64,000 nt of DNA from Photobacterium arenosum (GTDB taxonomy: Bacteria; Pseudomonadota; Gammaproteobacteria; Enterobacterales; Vibrionaceae), in the NCBI RefSeq assembly GCF_014841115.1, contig NZ_JACYTP010000005.1, positions 1 to 64,000 on the forward strand. Reading direction: 5' to 3'. Every line of letters starts with the position of its first letter. Positions within the stretch are counted from its first letter, which is position 1. The notes below the pieces were generated by a model, which saw only the letters and a program-made list of their open reading frames with translations, searched no databases and was not told the origin of the DNA. Positions 1 to 8,311 of this stretch are shown here, piece by piece. The translations under genes and the position numbers were made by a program.

Positions 1-358
<358 letters not shown>

Positions 359-540
359 AAAGTTTTGTTGCCTTCCCGAAGGAGGGCGGCTCAGTGATTA
401 CTGATGTTCCAACCGAAGTTGAAACGAATTGACTGTGCCGGTAACTCTTTTATAAAAAGTGCTACCAATTGGTCACTCAGTTCACTGATAAATCTTTTAT
501 GACTGTATCATTGTCGAGTGCCCACACAGATTGCATGGTC

Positions 541-556
541 AAATTGTTAAAGAGCG
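541..556 (-). promoter_or_regulatory. rRNA leader boxA antitermination site
   Basis: The minus strand reads CGCTCTTTAACAATTT, almost identical to the E. coli rrn boxA (GCTCTTTAACAATTT). It sits about 185 nt upstream of the mature 16S 5' end, within the leader. BoxA is bound by NusB/NusE to build the rRNA antitermination complex. The rest of the leader (359-600) shows no ORF worth calling. Confidence 0.85.
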
Positions 557-606
557 TCTGACATGGTCTTGGCTGTAAGCGCCGCTCTCCGTGTCAGTGA
601 GGCGGC

Positions 607-634
607 ATTATAGAGAGTTCGCGCACCTTGGCAA
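607..634 (-). promoter_or_regulatory. rrn P1-type promoter
   Basis: On the minus strand there is a -35 TTGCCA (629-634), a 16-bp spacer and a consensus -10 TATAAT (607-612), followed by a GC-rich discriminator (GCCGCCTC) and an initial transcribed region beginning CACTGACACGG, as in E. coli rrn P1. The DNA upstream of the -35 (640-660) is AT-rich and could serve as an UP element. The 16-bp spacing and GC discriminator are hallmarks of ppGpp/DksA-controlled promoters. Transcription should start near 600. Confidence 0.85.
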
Positions 635-727
635 GCATAAAATCACAAATAAATTTCAACAGGTCACATTTCGAACAAACCCTGCACTTAAGAGCAAAAA
701 ACAGCCAACACAAGCCAAAAAATACAG

Positions 728-753
728 AAAAGCCTGCAATCGAGCAGGCTTTT
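728..753 (-). terminator. Intrinsic terminator after clpB
   Basis: Stem AAAAGCCTGC / GCAGGCTTTT around a 6-nt loop, with a T-run on the minus strand. It lies 21 bp downstream of the clpB stop and isolates clpB from the rrn promoter. The arms are symmetric, so it could work in both directions. Confidence 0.8.
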
Positions 754-773
754 CTTACTTTAGTCTCACGATT

Positions 774-3347
774 TTATTGGCTGGCAGAGATATGCTCATC
801 CTTGGCGGCCAGCACAATTGGCTTATCAACCGTTAATTGCCCGGAAAGGATATCCTGCGCCAATGGGTTTTCAATGTATTGCTGGATTGCTCGTTTCAGC
901 GGGCGAGCACCATATACAGGATCGAAACCTGCGCTTGCAATCAAATCCAACGCAGAATCTTCTACTTTCAGTTCAAAGCCTTTTTCTTCCAGTCGATCAC
1001 TCAGGCGACCAATCTGAATTCGGGCGATATCTTTGATGTGCTTATCACCCAGAGGATGGAACACAACGGTTTCATCGACACGGTTAATGAACTCAGGGCG
1101 GAAGTGATGGCCCACGACGTCCATAACCAGATGTTTGATACCGGCATAATCAAGCTCACCAAAGTGCTCCTGAATACGATCAGACCCCAGATTCGATGTC
1201 ATGATGATAACGCTGTTACGGAAGTCGACTGTTCTGCCCTGCCCATCAGTTAGGCGACCATCATCGAGCACTTGCAGCAGAATGTTAAACACGTCCGGAT
1301 GCGCCTTTTCTACTTCATCCAGCAGAATGACGGAATAAGGACGCCGGCGAACCGCTTCAGTCAGGTATCCGCCCTCTTCATAGCCAACATAACCCGGAGG
1401 TGCTCCAACAAGCCGGGCGACGGAGTGTTTCTCCATGAACTCTGACATATCAATACGCACCATGGCGTCATCACTGTCAAACATGAAGTTGGCCAGCGCT
1501 TTGCACAGTTCTGTTTTACCGACCCCTGTCGGGCCCAGGAACAAGAATGATCCGATAGGCCGGTTTGGATCAGATAATCCTGCCCGGCTGCGGCGAATAG
1601 CATTCGCCACTGAATTAACAGCTTCGTCCTGGCCTATGACCCGCTGATGCAGCGCTTCTTCCATCCGCAGCAGCTTATCGCGTTCGCCTTCCAGCATACG
1701 GGATACCGGTATACCGGTTTGACGTGACAGCACTTCGGCAATCTCAGCATCTGTGACACGATTTTTCAGCAGACTCATTTCCTGCATTTCTGCCTGGGCA
1801 GCCAGATCCAGTTGTTTCTCCAGTTCTGGTATCTTGCCGTATTGCAGCTCAGACATGCGATTCAGATCCCCCGCACGCCGGGCAATCTCCATGTCGGTTC
1901 TCGCCTGTTCCAGCTCCGCTTTAATATGCTGAGTGCCAGACAACGCTGCTTTTTCTGCTTTCCAGACTTCTTCCAGTTCAGCGTACTCGTTCTCTTTGCC
2001 TTCCAGCTCTTCACTTAACACGGCCAGACGTTTCTGGCTGGCGTCGTCACTTTCTTTCGACAGCGCCTGTTGCTCAATTTTCAGCTGAATAATTCGGCGC
2101 TCAAGGCGATCCAGAGATTCCGGCTTCGAATCAATTTGCATACGGATACTGGAAGCGGCCTCATCGATAAGGTCAATCGCCTTATCTGGCAACTGGCGAT
2201 CAGAGATATACCGATGAGACAAGCTAGCCGCCGCGACAATCGCCGGATCGGTAATTTCTACATGATGATGCAGCGCATAACGCTCTTTCAGGCCACGTAA
2301 AATCGCGATGGTATCTTCAACGTTCGGCTCTTCCACTAGCACTTTCTGGAAACGGCGCTCCAGCGCAGCATCCTTTTCTATAAACTGACGGTACTCGTCC
2401 AGTGTTGTTGCCCCGACACAATGAAGTTCACCGCGGGCCAACGCAGGTTTAAGCATGTTACCCGCATCCATGGCACCTTCACCTTTACCGGCACCAACCA
2501 TGGTATGCAGCTCATCAATAAAGAGGATGACACTGCCCTCTTCCTGCGCCAGTTCGTTCAATACTGCTTTGAGGCGCTCTTCAAACTCGCCACGGTATTT
2601 AGCACCAGCAATCAATGCGCCCATATCCAAGGACAGCACACGCTTATTGCGCAGTCCTTCAGGTACTTCGCCATTGACAATACGCTGGGCAAGACCTTCA
2701 ACAATCGCCGTTTTACCCACCCCCGGCTCACCGATAAGGACAGGGTTGTTCTTTGTGCGGCGCTGCAAGACCTGAATAGTACGGCGGATTTCTTCATCGC
2801 GGCCGATTACGGGATCCAGCTTGCCTTGCTCGGCGCGCTCGGTCAGATCTATAGTGAACTTTTCCAGCGCCTGACGATTTTCTTCGGCATTGGGATCATC
2901 GACTTTCTGACCACCGCGGATTTTCTCAATCGCCTGTTCAACTTTTTCAGCACTCAAACCAAACTTACGCAATAGCTCGCCCAGCGGGCCTTTGTCGTCC
3001 ACCGCAGCCAGAATAAACAGCTCGGAAGAGATGTATTTATCTTTGCGTTTCTGAGCCAGCTTATCGCACATGTTAAACAGCACGCCCATACCATGGGACA
3101 ACTGCACATCGCCGCCGATACCGCTGACTTTGGGTAAACGGTCGAGCTGTTCAGACAAACTGGAACGCAATTGGGTAATATCTACATTCAGTAGAGTCAG
3201 CAGCGGCCGCGTGGTACTGCTGTCCTGATTCATCAGTGCCATCATCAAATGCACAGGTTCGATATACTGATGGTCTCGTCCTAAAGCCAGCGACTGAGCA
3301 TCAGAAATCGCTAATTGAAATTTGCTTGTAAACCGGTCAAGACGCAT
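774..3347 (-). CDS. clpB: ATP-dependent disaggregase ClpB
   Basis: 857-aa Hsp100 protein that, with DnaK, extracts and refolds polypeptides from aggregates in the cytosol. Visible parts are the N-terminal Clp repeat domain (about 1-145), AAA-1 with Walker A GEPGVGKT at 206-213, the coiled-coil middle domain rich in Glu/Lys/Arg (about 400-530), and AAA-2 with Walker A GPTGVGKT near 605 and Walker [12 protein letters not shown]. Length equals E. coli ClpB (857 aa). It starts at ATG 3347 with a GGAGG-type ribosome binding site just upstream. It stands downstream of pgeF with a sigma32-like promoter in the gap and has its own terminator, consistent with a heat-shock gene transcribed alone. Confidence 0.98.
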   Translation of the reverse strand: MRLDRFTSKFQLAISDAQSLALGRDHQYIEPVHLMMALMNQDSSTTRPLLTLLNVDITQLRSSLSEQLDRLPKVSGIGGDVQLSHGMGVLFNMCDKLAQKRKDKYISSELFILAAVDDKGPLGELLRKFGLSAEKVEQAIEKIRGGQKVDDPNAEENRQALEKFTIDLTERAEQGKLDPVIGRDEEIRRTIQVLQRRTKNNPVLIGEPGVGKTAIVEGLAQRIVNGEVPEGLRNKRVLSLDMGALIAGAKYRGEFEERLKAVLNELAQEEGSVILFIDELHTMVGAGKGEGAMDAGNMLKPALARGELHCVGATTLDEYRQFIEKDAALERRFQKVLVEEPNVEDTIAILRGLKERYALHHHVEITDPAIVAAASLSHRYISDRQLPDKAIDLIDEAASSIRMQIDSKPESLDRLERRIIQLKIEQQALSKESDDASQKRLAVLSEELEGKENEYAELEEVWKAEKAALSGTQHIKAELEQARTDMEIARRAGDLNRMSELQYGKIPELEKQLDLAAQAEMQEMSLLKNRVTDAEIAEVLSRQTGIPVSRMLEGERDKLLRMEEALHQRVIGQDEAVNSVANAIRRSRAGLSDPNRPIGSFLFLGPTGVGKTELCKALANFMFDSDDAMVRIDMSEFMEKHSVARLVGAPPGYVGYEEGGYLTEAVRRRPYSVILLDEVEKAHPDVFNILLQVLDDGRLTDGQGRTVDFRNSVIIMTSNLGSDRIQEHFGELDYAGIKHLVMDVVGHHFRPEFINRVDETVVFHPLGDKHIKDIARIQIGRLSDRLEEKGFELKVEDSALDLIASAGFDPVYGARPLKRAIQQYIENPLAQDILSGQLTVDKPIVLAAKDEHISASQ

Positions 3348-3424
3348 AAGTCCTCCACTCTAGATATGACCTTGTCATTATCTTGGTATATGGTTGCGCG
3401 CCTTGTGCTTTTCAAGCATAAATT

Positions 3425-3450
3425 GTGGGGATATCAGCAAGCGGCTCAAG
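3425..3450 (-). promoter_or_regulatory. Candidate sigma32 (heat-shock) promoter of clpB
   Basis: The minus strand has CTTGAG (3445-3450) and CCCCAC (3425-3430) separated by 14 bp. This is close to the sigma32 consensus CTTGAA-N13-17-CCCCATNT. It lies about 78 bp before the clpB start. The match is imperfect in both boxes; the call leans on clpB being a classical sigma32 target. Confidence 0.55.
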
Positions 3451-3482
3451 GCCGCTGCATTGAAAGAGAGTAAGACAGTGGT

Positions 3483-4211
3483 TTATTTTTCCAGCCAGAT
3501 TAAACTGGCCTGACGTCCGGTTACACCATCCCGGCGATAAGAAAAGAAACGGGAAGCGTCGCTGACAGTACACTCACTGCCACCGAAAACCTGGGTCACG
3601 CCCTGACGATGTAAACGTAATCGGGCCAACTGATAGATATCCGCCAGCCATTTTTCACCTTTTGGCTGGAATGCAGATTCCGCCGCCGGATCATCGGCCA
3701 GAAATTGCTCCCTGACTTCCCCGCCGACCTCAAAGGCTTGCGGCCCAATGGCCGGTCCCAGCCAGGCCAGTAATTGATCCGGTGCTTGAGCAAAACAAGT
3801 CACCGTTTGTTCAATAATACCGTCAGCCAAACCTCGCCATCCGGCATGCACGGCTCCCACTTGAGTGCCCTGACGATCGCACAGCAATACAGGTAAGCAA
3901 TCTGCTGTCATCACAGTACAGGCTAATCCCAGCTGCCGGGTAATACTGGCATCCGCATGGGGAATACCCACTAGCGGCTCATGCAGTGCCTGTACTATTG
4001 TGCTGTGGGTCTGCGACAACCAGGCAGGCGCATGCACCAAACCCAGTTGTTGCTGCAGCCACTGACGATTATGTGACACAGCCGCCGGCGTATCGCCCAC
4101 ATGGCCCCCCAGATTGAGGCCAGCATAGACCCCCTGACTGATACCCCCGAACCGGGTGGTACTGATGGCTTTGACATTCGCAGGCGCTGGCCAGTCTGGG
4201 GTAATCCACAT
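3483..4211 (-). CDS. pgeF: Purine nucleoside phosphorylase / peptidoglycan editing factor PgeF (YfiH)
   Basis: Multicopper-oxidase-fold laccase-domain protein (about 242 aa; E. coli YfiH is 243). The family removes wrongly incorporated L-Ser from the UDP-MurNAc peptide and has purine nucleoside phosphorylase activity. Family motifs seen: SQTHS, ADCLPVLLCD, AVHAGWRG, FGGSECT and FFSYRRD, supplying the Cys/His metal or catalytic site. The open frame extends to 4238, overlapping rluD, but the product beginning MWITPDW aligns best with E. coli and starts just after the rluD stop; ATG 4223 is the alternative. Translational coupling with rluD is likely. Confidence 0.93.
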   Translation of the reverse strand: MWITPDWPAPANVKAISTTRFGGISQGVYAGLNLGGHVGDTPAAVSHNRQWLQQQLGLVHAPAWLSQTHSTIVQALHEPLVGIPHADASITRQLGLACTVMTADCLPVLLCDRQGTQVGAVHAGWRGLADGIIEQTVTCFAQAPDQLLAWLGPAIGPQAFEVGGEVREQFLADDPAAESAFQPKGEKWLADIYQLARLRLHRQGVTQVFGGSECTVSDASRFFSYRRDGVTGRQASLIWLEK

Positions 4212-4212
4212 A

Positions 4213-5187
4213 TCAGTAATCATCCTCTGGATGGTCAAGCTTGTCCTGACGCAGAGTCTCGACTAAAGCCACCATATCTTTCGGTGTCTCAGCATGCCAT
4301 TCCATCAACTCACCGGTAATCGGGTGATCAAGCCGCAGCATACGAGCATGCAGAGCCTGACGATCAAAGGCACGAAGCGCGAGAATCACCTCCTGAGAGG
4401 CATTGCGTGGCGGGCGTGGGCGACCACCGTACAGAGTATCCCCCACCAAAGGGTGCGAAAGATACGCCATGTGAACACGAATCTGGTGGGTACGCCCTGT
4501 TTCCAGACGCAGCACCAGACTGGTGTGCTCACGAAAGTGCTCAGCGACACGATAATGTGTGATAGCCGGTTTGCCCAACTCATGTACCGCCATTGAAGTG
4601 CGCTTGGTAGAGTGACGGCCAATCGGCTTTTCAACCACACCACCACCGGTCATTTTGCCCATAGCAACCGCTTCATATTCACGAGTGATTTTGCGTTTTT
4701 GCAGCGCGCGAACCAGTCGGGTCTGAGCCTGAATCGTTTTCGCCACTACCATCAGACCCGTCGTGTCTTTATCAAGACGGTGCACAATACCGGCTCGCGG
4801 CACTTCGGCAAGAGACGGGCAGTGATGTAACAGTGCATTGAGCACAGTACCGTCCGGCGTGCCTGCACCCGGGTGAACCACAAAATCACGTGGCTTGTTA
4901 ATCACCAGCAGATGCTCGTCTTCATAAACAATGTTGAGCGGAATGTCTTGCGCAATCCAGCGCTCCTCATCTTCAATCTCAGCCACAACTGTGAGCTTTT
5001 CACCGCCCATCATTTTAAGACGGGGTTTAGTCACCACTGCGCCATTGACGCAGACGCTGCCATTGAGAATCCAGTCTTTAATCCGCGAACGGGAATAATC
5101 GGAAAACAGTTCAGCCAGAGCCTGATCAAGACGTTGACCAAGCTGGCTATCGTTTACTATGTTGCTTAACTCTATTTGCTGTGCCAT
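4213..5187 (-). CDS. rluD: 23S rRNA pseudouridine(1911/1915/1917) synthase RluD
   Basis: Makes the three pseudouridines of helix 69 in 23S rRNA, important for subunit joining and termination. It has an N-terminal S4 RNA-binding domain (about 17-80) and an RluA-type catalytic domain with the motif HRLDKDTTG; Asp139 is the catalytic residue by family comparison. The length is 324 aa (E. coli 326). The frame is open to 5202 (MKKFF), but the start at 5187 (MAQQIEL) matches the family start. The downstream partner pgeF follows at once. In E. coli rluD is likewise divergent from bamD. Confidence 0.96.
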   Translation of the reverse strand: MAQQIELSNIVNDSQLGQRLDQALAELFSDYSRSRIKDWILNGSVCVNGAVVTKPRLKMMGGEKLTVVAEIEDEERWIAQDIPLNIVYEDEHLLVINKPRDFVVHPGAGTPDGTVLNALLHHCPSLAEVPRAGIVHRLDKDTTGLMVVAKTIQAQTRLVRALQKRKITREYEAVAMGKMTGGGVVEKPIGRHSTKRTSMAVHELGKPAITHYRVAEHFREHTSLVLRLETGRTHQIRVHMAYLSHPLVGDTLYGGRPRPPRNASQEVILALRAFDRQALHARMLRLDHPITGELMEWHAETPKDMVALVETLRQDKLDHPEDDY

Positions 5188-5189
5188 AA

Positions 5190-5217
5190 AGAACTTTTTC
5201 AAAAAGCGTGAGACTAA
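5190..5217 (+). promoter_or_regulatory. Candidate sigmaE promoter of bamD
   Basis: AGAACTT (5190-5196) is followed after 16 bp by ACTAAA (5213-5218), resembling the sigmaE pattern GGAACTT-N15/16-TCTAA. The expected start is near 5223, giving a leader of about 105 nt before bamD. In E. coli bamD (yfiO) belongs to the sigmaE regulon. Each box has a mismatch in its first base, so this is inference from pattern plus family knowledge. Confidence 0.45.
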
Positions 5218-5327
5218 AGCCTAAACGCTGCGTAAAATGACAGATATTAGTTGTCATTGTATCTGTTAACGGCGCTGACCGTAATGGATCACAGAAATAA
5301 ATTATGACCAAGGAAACTGACGCCGCA

Positions 5328-6053
5328 ATGAAACGCCTGATAATCACGACATTTCTTGCCGCCGCTATTGTGTCTGGTTGCTCCAGTACAGAGGAAGTGG
5401 TACCGGATATTCCGCCTTCTGAGCTGTACGGCAGTGCTCAGCAAGCCTTACAAAGTGGTAGCTGGGTAACAGCCATTGAACGATTAGAAGCACTGGATTC
5501 ACGTTATCCGTTCGGCGCTTATTCGGAGCAGGTGCAGCTTGATCTGATTTACGCTTATTACAAGAACGATGATTTGGCCCTCGGCGAAGCAACCATAGAC
5601 CGCTTTACCCGATTGAACCCGACCCATGAAAAAGCAGACTGGGTGCTCTATATGCGTGGCCTGACGCACATGGCCCAGGATCGTTCTTTCATGCACGATG
5701 TGTTTGATATTGATCGCCACGACAGGGATCCGGAACCGGCTCGCCAGGCCTTTCGTGACTTTAAGCGCCTGCTGGATCGCTACCCGGCCAGCCAGTATGC
5801 CGCAGATGCCAAAGCAAGACTGGTTTACCTGAAAAACCGTCTGGCCAATTATGAGTTAGCCGCTGCCGACTTTTATATCCGCCGTGAAGCCTGGGTGGCC
5901 GCTGTGAACCGCTGCCAGCAAATTCAGCGTCTGTATCCGGATACTGAAGCAGCCCGTCAATCGCTGCCGCTGATGCAAACCGCGTATGAAAAACTTGGCC
6001 TGGAAACGCCAGCCGAACATGCTCAGCGACTGATTGATCTCAATCCGGTTTGA
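5328..6053 (+). CDS. bamD: Outer membrane assembly lipoprotein BamD
   Basis: Essential lipoprotein of the BAM complex, which folds and inserts beta-barrel proteins into the outer membrane with BamA. The signal peptide ends in the lipobox IVSGC, giving acylated Cys18 after cleavage. The mature protein is made of TPR-like helical repeats (QQALQSGSWVTAIERLEALDSRYPFG and following). Length is 241 aa (E. coli 245). The frame opens at 5304, but ATG 5328 puts the signal peptide at the N-terminus and has AAGGAA upstream. It is followed by its own terminator. Confidence 0.96.
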   Translation: MKRLIITTFLAAAIVSGCSSTEEVVPDIPPSELYGSAQQALQSGSWVTAIERLEALDSRYPFGAYSEQVQLDLIYAYYKNDDLALGEATIDRFTRLNPTHEKADWVLYMRGLTHMAQDRSFMHDVFDIDRHDRDPEPARQAFRDFKRLLDRYPASQYAADAKARLVYLKNRLANYELAAADFYIRREAWVAAVNRCQQIQRLYPDTEAARQSLPLMQTAYEKLGLETPAEHAQRLIDLNPV

Positions 6054-6074
6054 TCCTAAGACAGATAAAACGAC

Positions 6075-6104
6075 AAACGGCAGCCATCTGGCTGCCGTTT
6101 TTTA
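6075..6104 (+). terminator. Intrinsic terminator after bamD
   Basis: An 11-bp perfect stem AAACGGCAGCC / GGCTGCCGTTT with a 4-nt loop and a T-run, 22 bp after the bamD stop. Confidence 0.9.
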
Positions 6105-6330
6105 TTCTCGCAGATGACTGCACTCAATCTAATTTCAGTGGGTCCTGATCATTCATGGCGAAACGCTCAGCTTCAGGCCGAAAAACACCCCTGAGCAGCA
6201 CTGGCCGCCAGTCATCAACTCACTCCATACTGCCGCATTCATAATGCCCTCGACAAGGGGTTTTTAGTCATTTTCTTGTCACAAAGCAGAACAAGTCACA
6301 GAAATAAATTGGTGAATTATTTTACTTATC
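6105..6330 (+). other. Intergenic region between bamD terminator and raiA promoter
   Basis: No ORF or known RNA is recognised here. The one visible structure is a loose, long-range complementarity: AAAAAC-A-CCCCT near 6181-6192 can pair with AGGGGTTTTT near 6255-6267, the second arm ending in a short T-run. It could be a weak terminator or structured RNA, or chance. Confidence 0.3.
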
Positions 6331-6375
6331 AAAGTTGATCCAGATCACTTTATTCACGCTTGAGAAGAGTAATCT
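6331..6375 (+). promoter_or_regulatory. CRP-like operator and class II promoter of raiA
   Basis: A 22-bp near-palindrome at 6331-6352 (AAAGTTGATC then CAGATCACTTTA) matches the CRP consensus AAATGTGATCTAGATCACATTT at most positions. A -10-like TAATCT lies at 6370-6375, predicting a start near 6382. The operator centre would then sit near -41, the geometry of a class II CRP promoter that needs no good -35. The gene downstream is raiA, whose product acts when growth slows. Confidence 0.6.
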
Positions 6376-6416
6376 GAAGTTAACCCACCAAGGGGTAGCA
6401 AAACAGGAGAGAGACT

Positions 6417-6776
6417 ATGCAAGTAGAAGTCACAGGCAAAAACATTGATGTCACCCCTGCTATCCGTGAGCGCATTGAAGAGAAATTCAGTAAGTTAGAG
6501 CGCTTTCAAGTCCCGCTGATCGGCAAACATGCTGTTATCAGCCAAGAACCTAACCGGCACTTCAAGGTGGAAGCAACAGCCGGCATTCCAGGGGGGAACA
6601 TTGTGGCATCCTCTGAACAGGAAAACATGTACGCCGCCATTAAAGACATGTATCAGAAACTGGAGCGACAGCTGAGCAAGCAATCACACAAATCGGAAGC
6701 CCGTCGAGCCAGTCACAGCCAGAAGCCTGTATTGACTGAAGCCGAAATCGCAGAAGAAGAAGACTTCGAAGCCTGA
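6417..6776 (+). CDS. raiA: Ribosome-associated inhibitor RaiA (YfiA)
   Basis: Stationary-phase and cold-shock factor that binds the A/P sites of the 30S subunit, stabilises 70S monomers and blocks translation. It is a 119-aa sigma54-modulation/S30EA fold protein with a typical start (MQVEVTGKNIDVTPAIRERIEEK) and the basic KLERQLSKQSHKSEARR segment. The acidic C-terminal tail (EAEIAEEEDFEA) is typical of RaiA rather than Hpf. A strong AGGAGAGA ribosome binding site precedes ATG 6417. Its own CRP-like promoter and terminator indicate a single-gene unit. Confidence 0.95.
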   Translation: MQVEVTGKNIDVTPAIRERIEEKFSKLERFQVPLIGKHAVISQEPNRHFKVEATAGIPGGNIVASSEQENMYAAIKDMYQKLERQLSKQSHKSEARRASHSQKPVLTEAEIAEEEDFEA

Positions 6777-6790
6777 ACCCTTCCTATCAA

Positions 6791-6816
6791 GCCCTGCCGC
6801 ATGGCGGGGCTTTTTA
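6791..6816 (+). terminator. Intrinsic terminator after raiA
   Basis: Stem GCCCTGCC / GGCGGGGC (8 bp including one G-U) with a 4-nt loop, then TTTTTATT. Its T-run runs directly into the -35 box of the pheL-pheA promoter. Confidence 0.88.
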
Positions 6817-6819
6817 TTC

Positions 6820-6848
6820 TTGACAAGATCACCGACTCGCCATAGGGT
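6820..6848 (+). promoter_or_regulatory. Promoter of the pheL-pheA attenuated operon
   Basis: A consensus -35 TTGACA (6820-6825) and a weak -10 TAGGGT (6843-6848) are 17 bp apart. They lie about 50 bp before the leader-peptide ATG, leaving room for a short transcribed leader. Confidence 0.55.
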
Positions 6849-6896
6849 GATTCCTAGACAATATTTAGCCAGCATATTCACGAGACTGACTGACAC

Positions 6897-6947
6897 ATGA
6901 TTCAATACGCACTGTTTTTCTTTCACTTCTTTTTTCGCTCACCTTAA
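6897..6947 (+). CDS. pheL: pheA operon leader peptide PheL
   Basis: A 16-codon ORF: M-I-Q-Y-A-L-F-F-F-H-F-F-F-R-S-P. Six of 16 residues are Phe, in two runs of three, as in E. coli PheL (FFFAFFF). Ribosome stalling at the Phe codons when Phe-tRNA is scarce would favour an antiterminator and let transcription continue into pheA. The attenuator hairpin lies 45 nt after its stop and pheA starts 110 nt after it. Composition, position and the following hairpin make the call strong despite the size. Confidence 0.9.
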   Translation: MIQYALFFFHFFFRSP

Positions 6948-6991
6948 GTGGGGGCTATCGTTACGCAAGAAAGCAGCGAAAGACGAACAGC

Positions 6992-7017
6992 AAGCCTCCC
7001 AATCGGGGGGCTTTTTT
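6992..7017 (+). terminator. pheA transcription attenuator
   Basis: A 9-bp stem AAGCCTCCC / GGGGGGCTT (one G-U) with loop AATC and six T's, located between the leader peptide and pheA. It is the terminator half of the attenuator. I did not fully resolve the competing antiterminator pairing in 6948-6991. Confidence 0.88.
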
Positions 7018-7057
7018 GTAAGCATAACTATAAAATACGCACAGACAGGAAACCAGA

Positions 7058-8236
7058 ATGACCAAAAGCTATCACTCACTGGACGAGATCCGAACCCATG
7101 TCACTCGGATAGACAATGAAATTCTGGCACTACTGGCAGAACGGCGTCAGCTGAGCCTGGAAGTCGCCAAAAGCAAAATCAAAACCACCAAACCTGTCAG
7201 GGATCAGGAAAGAGAGCAAGCATTGTTACTGAGACTGATTGATCAAGGCAACCAACACCAACTGGATGCCAACTATGTCACTCAGATCTTTCATACCATT
7301 ATTGAAGACTCAGTGCTTTTCCAGCAGGCTTATCTGCAAAAACTAACCAATCCTGACAGCCTTCAGCCTGTGGTTCGCGTGTCTTTTCTGGGTGCCAAAG
7401 GATCGTATTCCAACCTGGCCAGCCGTCAGTACTTCAGCCGAAAGCAAACCAAACTGGTTGAGATGAGCTGTTCCAATTTCCGTGATGTGGTCAATGTGGT
7501 AGAAACCGGTCAGGCTGACTACGGCGTCCTGCCGATTGAAAACACCAGCTCAGGTTCGATTAACGAAGTTTACGATTTGCTGCAGCACACCAGTCTGTCG
7601 ATTGTGGGCGAAATTACCCAGCCGATTGAACACTGTCTGCTGACAGCCGTTCCGACCTCGCTGGATAAAATTGATACCCTGTATTCCCATCCGCAACCCC
7701 ACCAGCAATGCAGTGAGTACCTTCGCACTATGGGTGACATCAGGCAGGAATATACATCCAGCACTGCCGATGCCATGCAGCAGGTCGCCGAACTCAAACA
7801 GCCGAATGTCGCCGCCATTGGCAATGCGTCCAGCGGTGAGCTGTATGGCTTAACCCCGCTGAAAACCGGTATTGCCAACCAGCAGGAAAACTTTACCCGT
7901 TTTATTGTCGTTGCCCGGAAAGCTGTCGATGTCACGCCGCTGATCCCGGCCAAGACCACACTCATCATGTCGACCGGCCAGAAACCCGGCTCACTGGTTG
8001 AATGCCTGCTGGTTCTGCGCAACCTCAACATCAATATGGCGAAACTGGAGTCACGACCCGTGATCGGCAATCCATGGGAAGAAATGTTCTATGTCGATGT
8101 TGAAACGAATTTGAAGTCCGAGGCCATGCAGCAAGCTCTCGAAGAACTGACACGACTGACAAAATTTATCAAGGTGTTAGGCTGTTATCCCAGCGAAAAC
8201 GTCAAACCGACCGAAGTCGATTACCTGGAAGAATAA
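7058..8236 (+). CDS. pheA: Bifunctional chorismate mutase / prephenate dehydratase
   Basis: Converts chorismate to prephenate and then to phenylpyruvate, the committed branch to phenylalanine. Domains in order: AroQ chorismate mutase (about 1-90, LDEIRTHVTRIDNEILALLAERRQL), prephenate dehydratase (about 105-285, with the catalytic TRF motif at 280-282), and an ACT regulatory domain (about 298-380) with GSLVECL and ESRP, the Phe feedback-binding motifs. Length is 392 aa (E. coli 386). An AGGAAA ribosome binding site precedes ATG 7058. Expression is set by the upstream leader/attenuator and activity by Phe inhibition. It is convergent with aroF-tyrA. Confidence 0.97.
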   Translation: MTKSYHSLDEIRTHVTRIDNEILALLAERRQLSLEVAKSKIKTTKPVRDQEREQALLLRLIDQGNQHQLDANYVTQIFHTIIEDSVLFQQAYLQKLTNPDSLQPVVRVSFLGAKGSYSNLASRQYFSRKQTKLVEMSCSNFRDVVNVVETGQADYGVLPIENTSSGSINEVYDLLQHTSLSIVGEITQPIEHCLLTAVPTSLDKIDTLYSHPQPHQQCSEYLRTMGDIRQEYTSSTADAMQQVAELKQPNVAAIGNASSGELYGLTPLKTGIANQQENFTRFIVVARKAVDVTPLIPAKTTLIMSTGQKPGSLVECLLVLRNLNINMAKLESRPVIGNPWEEMFYVDVETNLKSEAMQQALEELTRLTKFIKVLGCYPSENVKPTEVDYLEE

Positions 8237-8243
8237 ACACAGC

Positions 8244-8272
8244 AAGGCCAGCAAAAGCTGGCCTTCTTTTTA
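8244..8272 (+). terminator. Intrinsic terminator after pheA
   Basis: A 9-bp stem AAGGCCAGC / GCTGGCCTT, loop AAAA, then CTTTTTAT, directly after the pheA stop. The reverse direction lacks a T-run, so it mainly serves pheA. Confidence 0.88.
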
Positions 8273-8311
8273 TATTAACAGCAACGATTATGCAGACAAA
8301 AACGAAGCGAA

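Noticed and set aside
591-1017. Plus-strand frames across the rrn promoter and clpB 3' end
   Set aside because: They cross the rrn promoter and the clpB terminator and oppose a well-supported gene.
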